DNA of 9,693 bases from Bacteroidetes bacterium UBA7692 (GTDB taxonomy: Bacteria; Bacteroidota; Bacteroidia; Chitinophagales; LD1): contig DLGO01000129.1 in assembly GCA_002482725.1 (NCBI GenBank), positions 1,083 to 10,775 of the forward strand. The letters run 5' to 3'. Numbering within the stretch: the first letter of the stretch is position 1; each line of letters starts with the position of its first letter. The notes under the pieces were generated by a model. It saw only the letters and a list, made by a program, of their open reading frames with translations, had not been told where the DNA came from and made no database searches. The position numbers and the translations under genes are program-made. Shown in pieces: positions 5,651 through 9,693 of this stretch.

Positions 5651-8590
5651 ATGAGGCAGACGCTGCTGCTACTTCTCATCTTAATTTATACATCTTATTC
5701 TTTTTGCCAAAAGGATATCAGGCTGTCGTATATTAATTATACCCTGAACAACGGATTGCCAAGTAATGAATTATATACTGTATTCCAGGATTCCAAAGGG
5801 TTTATTTGGTTAGGATCAGATCATGGATTGGCAAGATTTGATGGAAAGGAGTTCAAAACTTTTACCAAAGAACAAGGTTTGACGGATAACGGTGTGTATG
5901 GATTACAGGAAACCAAAGATGGGAAAATCATAGCCAATACCTTTCAAGGAGGGTTGTGCGTAGGTGACGAAAATGGCTTTAAAGCAATAAATAACAATGG
6001 CTATATCCTGAACATGAATAAGCTGCGCAAATGGCGGTTTATAATAGATATAGATGATAAGATATGGCTAAACCTATATAATTATGGAGTTACCATTCTT
6101 GACCCAAAAAAAACGACTGAATTTCCATTCTTTACCATCAGCGATTCTCTGGATTTTTACTTTGATAAAAATGACAGGTACCTTTTCTTTGCACAAAATA
6201 TAAAGCCTGAATTTTCTGCATCAGTAATTTCCGGTTTTCCTGGATATCATGCCCATCGATTTGCGTGGAAAGACCTGCCCCAAATATATAGAGACCCATT
6301 TGAAGCCAACTATCTAAATGGCAATGTATATCTCAACCATGCCCGGGATTTGGTACAGCTACCTATTGACAGATCTAAACCAATAAAAAGAATCACATAT
6401 CCTACACGTATCACATTTGTAAAAAGAATTGAAAATGACTTATGGGTAGGACTTATAGGTGGGGGTATTGATCAATACACGGTTTCGGGTGATAGCATAC
6501 ATTTGGCACATCATTATTTTGCCAACCTGACCATAACCAATGCAATAAAAGATAAGGAGAGTAATTACTGGTTTTCCAGTATTCAGTCAGGAGTTTTCTT
6601 TGTTCCATCCATACACTTTCAGAACATTGCCTTTAGGAGCGATGAGTTTAATAAGCAACGTATTCTCTGCTTCCAGCCTGATAAAGATTACCTGTATGCC
6701 TGTGGCAATGCTGCTGGTCAGTACCGGATTGATAAGAATGGAGATTTTGTAGTAATAAAAGACAAAATCAAACTGGAAGATGACATAACCGATTTTATAG
6801 TTTACAAGGACAGCATCATAAGCAACACCCTGATAACTCAGGTTTTTGCGTTCAATCCATTCTTCTTTTTTTCTGATGAAAAAGTACCTTTCCATACCAA
6901 GCTGATTTCAAAATCGCCGGCAGGGGTAATTATTGCAGGGTATGGAGGCGCAGTATTGATGGATAAAGACTTAAAGCCGCTCTGGGCATCCCAGCATATT
7001 AATTTTTCGGAGAAAATAGAAAGCCTGCTGGCAAATGATGACTCCACCTATTACCTGGGAGCAAAGGGAATAATTTACCATTTAAAAAAGAACAGGCAGA
7101 TAGACACATTCTTACATGATAAAAACCTGATCGACCAAAGGATAAAAAGAATCAGTAAAATTAATCACAAGCTTTTGGCCGTTACTACCAGTAGTAATGG
7201 CATATTGCTCTACGATAAAACAACCAAAAAGCTGATTAATAATATTAAACAAGGGTTGGCCAGCCGCACAATAGAAGACCTGTATGTAGAAAATGATAGC
7301 ACCTGGTGGGCAGCCACATACAATGGCATTTCAAAAATTAACTACTCATATAAACTGAATAATTATAACATATTAAACCTGAATACCCGGCTCGGTCTAC
7401 CATCCAATGAAATAAACTGCATCATAAAATTCGACGACAAGATATGGGCCGGGACCAACAACGGTATTTTCAGGTTTGATGAAAAAGACCTTCATGATTT
7501 TAACTATACAGCACCTGTATTCCTTACGCGTATGCTGGTAAATAACAAACCCGTAAACCCGGATTCTATATCTAGCTTCCCCTTCAACTACAACAACTTT
7601 GAGTTTGAATTTACCGCACTCAGCTACCGCTCACTTGGCAAAATCAGGTACGAATACCGATTGATGGGCCTAAGCGATCAATGGTTTACAACAGAAGACC
7701 CGAATATCCGGTTTACGGGGCTTAAACCAGGAAGCTATATACTCAATCTCCGAATTTCCGACCCTAGTATTTATACCTATTCAAAAATAATTTCTTATAG
7801 TTTCCATGTACGCAAACCCTACTACGCTACTACATGGTTCATAATACTTATATCAGCAATAATTATTGGCATTGTAGTATTGATAGTAGCGCTTTATGTC
7901 AATAACATCGTCACCAAAAGCAAATCAAAGTATAAGATACTGGAAGCGGAGCAGCATGCGCTACGTTCACAAATGAATCCTCATTTCATTTTCAACGTAC
8001 TCAACTCCATTCAGGCATCTATTCTGGAAAACGATAAGCGGAATGCGGTATTGTTCCTCAGCAAATTTTCAGTATTAATAAGGAGAGTATTAAATAACTC
8101 CAAAAATCCATTTGTGAACCTGAAAGAAGAGATAGATGTATTAAGGTCATATCTGGAGATGGAGCATTTCCGTATGGGTGACAAACTGAATTTTACTATC
8201 GAAAGCGAATTGCCGCTTAGTTCAGATTCATATTCACTGCCCGGATTCATCATTCAACCGTTTATAGAAAACGCTATTTGGCACGGCATCAGCCCTTCAG
8301 AAAAAAAAGGCAAAATTGACATTTTGTTCAAAGAAGAGGGTGGACATCTTATATGTACTATTGTAGATAACGGGGTAGGAATCAATTACAAATCCGCCAA
8401 TACAACGAAAAAGGGTCATACTTCTATCGCCTTAAAAAATATTCAGGAGAGATTTGACTCACTGAACAAGTATATGAATATCAGAACCTCTTTCAGTATA
8501 GCAGAAGTATATGACGATGGCAATAACGTGGCCGGAACTAGAGCAACGATTATATTTCCTTTAATAAACGAAACATCTTCTCCTCTATGA
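5651..8590 (+). CDS. Sensor histidine kinase, propeller/Y_Y_Y/LytS type (tandem copy 2)
   Basis: 979 residues with the same domain order as copy 1. Signal peptide about 1-19 (TSYSFCQ, a possible lipobox-like cysteine at 19), periplasmic propeller and Y_Y_Y to about 728, one membrane helix 730-749, then the His_kinase/HATPase module. Key residues: H778 in MNPHFIFN, N874 in QPFIENAIWHG, D906 in DNGVG. The kinase core differs from copy 1 at only four positions over 94 residues (copy 1 numbering 750-843: M807I, I819V, D823E, E826D). The periplasmic part is much more divergent, for instance around the FNPFFFFSDEK stretch, where copy 1 has SNPIEKFKS. The sensor probably sees a different or modified signal while the output is conserved (inference). 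The gene is AT-rich throughout. No response regulator is attached or adjacent. The ATG at 5651 gives a proper signal peptide aligned with the other copies. Confidence 0.92.
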   Translation: MRQTLLLLLILIYTSYSFCQKDIRLSYINYTLNNGLPSNELYTVFQDSKGFIWLGSDHGLARFDGKEFKTFTKEQGLTDNGVYGLQETKDGKIIANTFQGGLCVGDENGFKAINNNGYILNMNKLRKWRFIIDIDDKIWLNLYNYGVTILDPKKTTEFPFFTISDSLDFYFDKNDRYLFFAQNIKPEFSASVISGFPGYHAHRFAWKDLPQIYRDPFEANYLNGNVYLNHARDLVQLPIDRSKPIKRITYPTRITFVKRIENDLWVGLIGGGIDQYTVSGDSIHLAHHYFANLTITNAIKDKESNYWFSSIQSGVFFVPSIHFQNIAFRSDEFNKQRILCFQPDKDYLYACGNAAGQYRIDKNGDFVVIKDKIKLEDDITDFIVYKDSIISNTLITQVFAFNPFFFFSDEKVPFHTKLISKSPAGVIIAGYGGAVLMDKDLKPLWASQHINFSEKIESLLANDDSTYYLGAKGIIYHLKKNRQIDTFLHDKNLIDQRIKRISKINHKLLAVTTSSNGILLYDKTTKKLINNIKQGLASRTIEDLYVENDSTWWAATYNGISKINYSYKLNNYNILNLNTRLGLPSNEINCIIKFDDKIWAGTNNGIFRFDEKDLHDFNYTAPVFLTRMLVNNKPVNPDSISSFPFNYNNFEFEFTALSYRSLGKIRYEYRLMGLSDQWFTTEDPNIRFTGLKPGSYILNLRISDPSIYTYSKIISYSFHVRKPYYATTWFIILISAIIIGIVVLIVALYVNNIVTKSKSKYKILEAEQHALRSQMNPHFIFNVLNSIQASILENDKRNAVLFLSKFSVLIRRVLNNSKNPFVNLKEEIDVLRSYLEMEHFRMGDKLNFTIESELPLSSDSYSLPGFIIQPFIENAIWHGISPSEKKGKIDILFKEEGGHLICTIVDNGVGINYKSANTTKKGHTSIALKNIQERFDSLNKYMNIRTSFSIAEVYDDGNNVAGTRATIIFPLINETSSPL

Positions 8591-8597
8591 TTCCACA

Positions 8598-8633
8598 TTT
8601 TCCTTTTAAATATTTATACAGTTTTTATATTTA
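8598..8633 (+). promoter_or_regulatory. Putative promoter of kinase copy 3 (TTTTC ... TATATTTA)
   Basis: TATATTTA (8626-8633) ends 24 bases before the ATG at 8658, the same distance as in copy 2, with TTTTC (8598-8602) 23 bases upstream. The surrounding spacer also matches the spacer before copy 2 (ATATTTA-ACA and ACCCT-AA-AT blocks), so the element was duplicated with the gene and has been retained. Confidence 0.45.
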
Positions 8634-8657
8634 GAAATTGCAACACCCTAAACATTA

Positions 8658-9693
8658 ATGAAGCAACTACTGCTTTTACTTTCTGCTCTTATACATATAA
8701 GCAGTGCTTTTTGCCAAAAAGATGCACAGCTTTCTTACATTAATTATACCCTGAATAATGGCTTACCAAGCAATGAGGTATACATACTTTTTCAGGATTC
8801 TAAGGGTTTTATATGGATAGGAACAGACCATGGGTTAGCCAGATTTGATGGAAACGAGTTTAAATTTTTTACCAAACAACAGGGATTAACCAATAATGGA
8901 GTATATGGATTGCAGGAAACCACAGATGGGAAAATTATTGCCAATACATTACAAGGCGGACTTTGCAAAGGCGACGAAAAGGGATTTAAAGCAGTAGAAA
9001 ACAATGACTATATCCTTGGTTTGAATAAACTGCGTAAATGGCGATTCACCACAGATAGACATAACAGGATCTGGATGAATTTATATAACTATGGAGTTAC
9101 AGATGACTACAAGGTTAGCATAGTTAATGGAAAGGAGGTTAAGGAATTCCCATTTTCTTCAACTGCAAAAGACTCCCTGGATTTTTACTTTGACAAAAAT
9201 GACAAGTATCTATTTTCCACACAAAAAACAACGCCTGCACTAGCAGGATCTATATTGTCCGGTTTTCCTGCGCACCATGCACACCGCTTTGCATGGAAAG
9301 ATCTTCCAAAAATACAAAGAGATCCATTTGAAGCTAACTATATCGATGGAGCAGTATACTTTAACTACGCCAGAGACCTGATCCGGCTACCAACAGACAA
9401 AACCAAACCAATAAAGAAAATTACGTACCCTACGAGTATCACTTTTGTCAAAAGAATTGAAAATTACTTATGGGTGGGACTTATAGGTGGAGGAATTTAT
9501 CAATATCCTGTTTATGGAGATAGCCTGGGCTCAGCGAGTCATTTTTTTGCTAATCTAACAATCACCAGTATTATAAAGGATAAGGAGAATAACTACTGGT
9601 TTTCCAGTATCCAATCAGGAGTTTTTTTTGTTCCATCTATCAGCTTTCGGTCAGTCACCTTGAAAAATGATGAGTTCGACAAACAACGCATCC
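8658..9693 (+). CDS. Sensor histidine kinase, propeller/Y_Y_Y/LytS type (tandem copy 3, 3' end outside window)
   Basis: The frame is open from the ATG at 8658 to the last base (345 full codons) with no stop, so it is cut only by the window edge. It starts with a signal peptide (MKQLLLLLSALIHISSAFCQ) like copies 1 and 2, then propeller repeats beginning NYTLNNGLPSNE and GFIWIGTDHGLARFDG. It keeps the blocks shared by all copies: HRFAWKDL, LWVGLIGGG and the final DEFDKQRI. Relative to copy 2 it has an insertion in the first third of the sensor (GVTDDYKVSIVNGKEVKEF against GVTILDPKKTTEF). Kinase domains are not in view but are expected downstream by homology; this cannot be confirmed here. It is closest to copy 2 in sequence and in AT-rich composition. 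Confidence 0.9.
   Translation, partial: MKQLLLLLSALIHISSAFCQKDAQLSYINYTLNNGLPSNEVYILFQDSKGFIWIGTDHGLARFDGNEFKFFTKQQGLTNNGVYGLQETTDGKIIANTLQGGLCKGDEKGFKAVENNDYILGLNKLRKWRFTTDRHNRIWMNLYNYGVTDDYKVSIVNGKEVKEFPFSSTAKDSLDFYFDKNDKYLFSTQKTTPALAGSILSGFPAHHAHRFAWKDLPKIQRDPFEANYIDGAVYFNYARDLIRLPTDKTKPIKKITYPTSITFVKRIENYLWVGLIGGGIYQYPVYGDSLGSASHFFANLTITSIIKDKENNYWFSSIQSGVFFVPSISFRSVTLKNDEFDKQRI

Larger units (their letters stand above)
2652..9693 (+). repeat. Diverged tandem triplication of a sensor-kinase gene unit
   Basis: Three head-to-tail units: 2652-5579, 5651-8590 and 8658 to the window end. Proteins align nearly end to end with few indels, and all three open with a signal peptide followed by QLSY/RLSY and NYTLNNGLPSNE. 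Copies 2 and 3 are closer to each other than to copy 1, for example in LNKLRKWRF, NLYNYGVT and DPFEANY. Spacers 5580-5650 (71 bases) and 8591-8657 (67 bases) are also alike, so the repeat unit contains gene plus promoter. Third-codon-position differences are frequent even in invariant protein blocks, so this is not a recent duplication or an assembly echo. Confidence 0.93.

Noticed and set aside
2652..9693. Assembly artefact or very recent duplication of the kinase gene
   Set aside because: The copies differ at many synonymous sites and in indels, so they are old, distinct genes.
1..9693. CRISPR array, tRNA, rRNA, insertion sequence or transposase
   Set aside because: No regularly spaced short repeats, no cloverleaf or rRNA blocks and no transposase-like frame were seen on either strand.

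Overview
The window reads as the chromosome of a member of the Bacteroidota, most likely a Chitinophaga-like lineage; the order is a guess. The reasons are a PorQ gene of the type IX secretion system, -7 promoter boxes of the TAnnTTTG type, the lack of clear Shine-Dalgarno sites, and periplasmic-propeller/Y_Y_Y/LytS-type sensor kinases typical of that phylum. All supported genes lie on the plus strand.

Left part (1-1540): the 3' end of porQ is followed after 11 bases by a regulator that joins an N-terminal HMA-like domain (MxCxxC metal motif) to an AraC-type DNA-binding domain. Next comes a 49-residue, 11-cysteine metallothionein-like protein with its own TAGCTTTG promoter box and a strong intrinsic terminator. 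Regulator plus metallothionein look like a small metal sensing and buffering unit, possibly for copper or zinc.

Middle part (1541-2650): two small integral membrane proteins, a four-helix cytochrome-b-like protein and a DUF3817 protein, form a likely operon behind a symmetric promoter-proximal element. A possible 45-residue single-helix protein overlaps the end of the DUF3817 gene.

Right part (2652-9693): three tandem, same-strand paralogues of a large sensor histidine kinase. Each has a signal peptide, a ~700-residue periplasmic beta-propeller with a Y_Y_Y domain, one membrane helix and a LytS-type His_kinase/HATPase module. The third copy is cut by the window end. The cytoplasmic kinase core is almost identical between copies 1 and 2 (4 differences in 94 residues) while the periplasmic sensor diverges. 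The spacers before copies 2 and 3 are homologous and share a TATATTTA box 25 bases before each start, so the duplicated unit includes its promoter. No response regulator is seen. The array looks like a sensor-diversification cluster whose kinases probably feed one common LytTR-type partner elsewhere. Base composition falls from about half G+C on the left to about one third in the kinase array, with the change occurring inside kinase copy 1.
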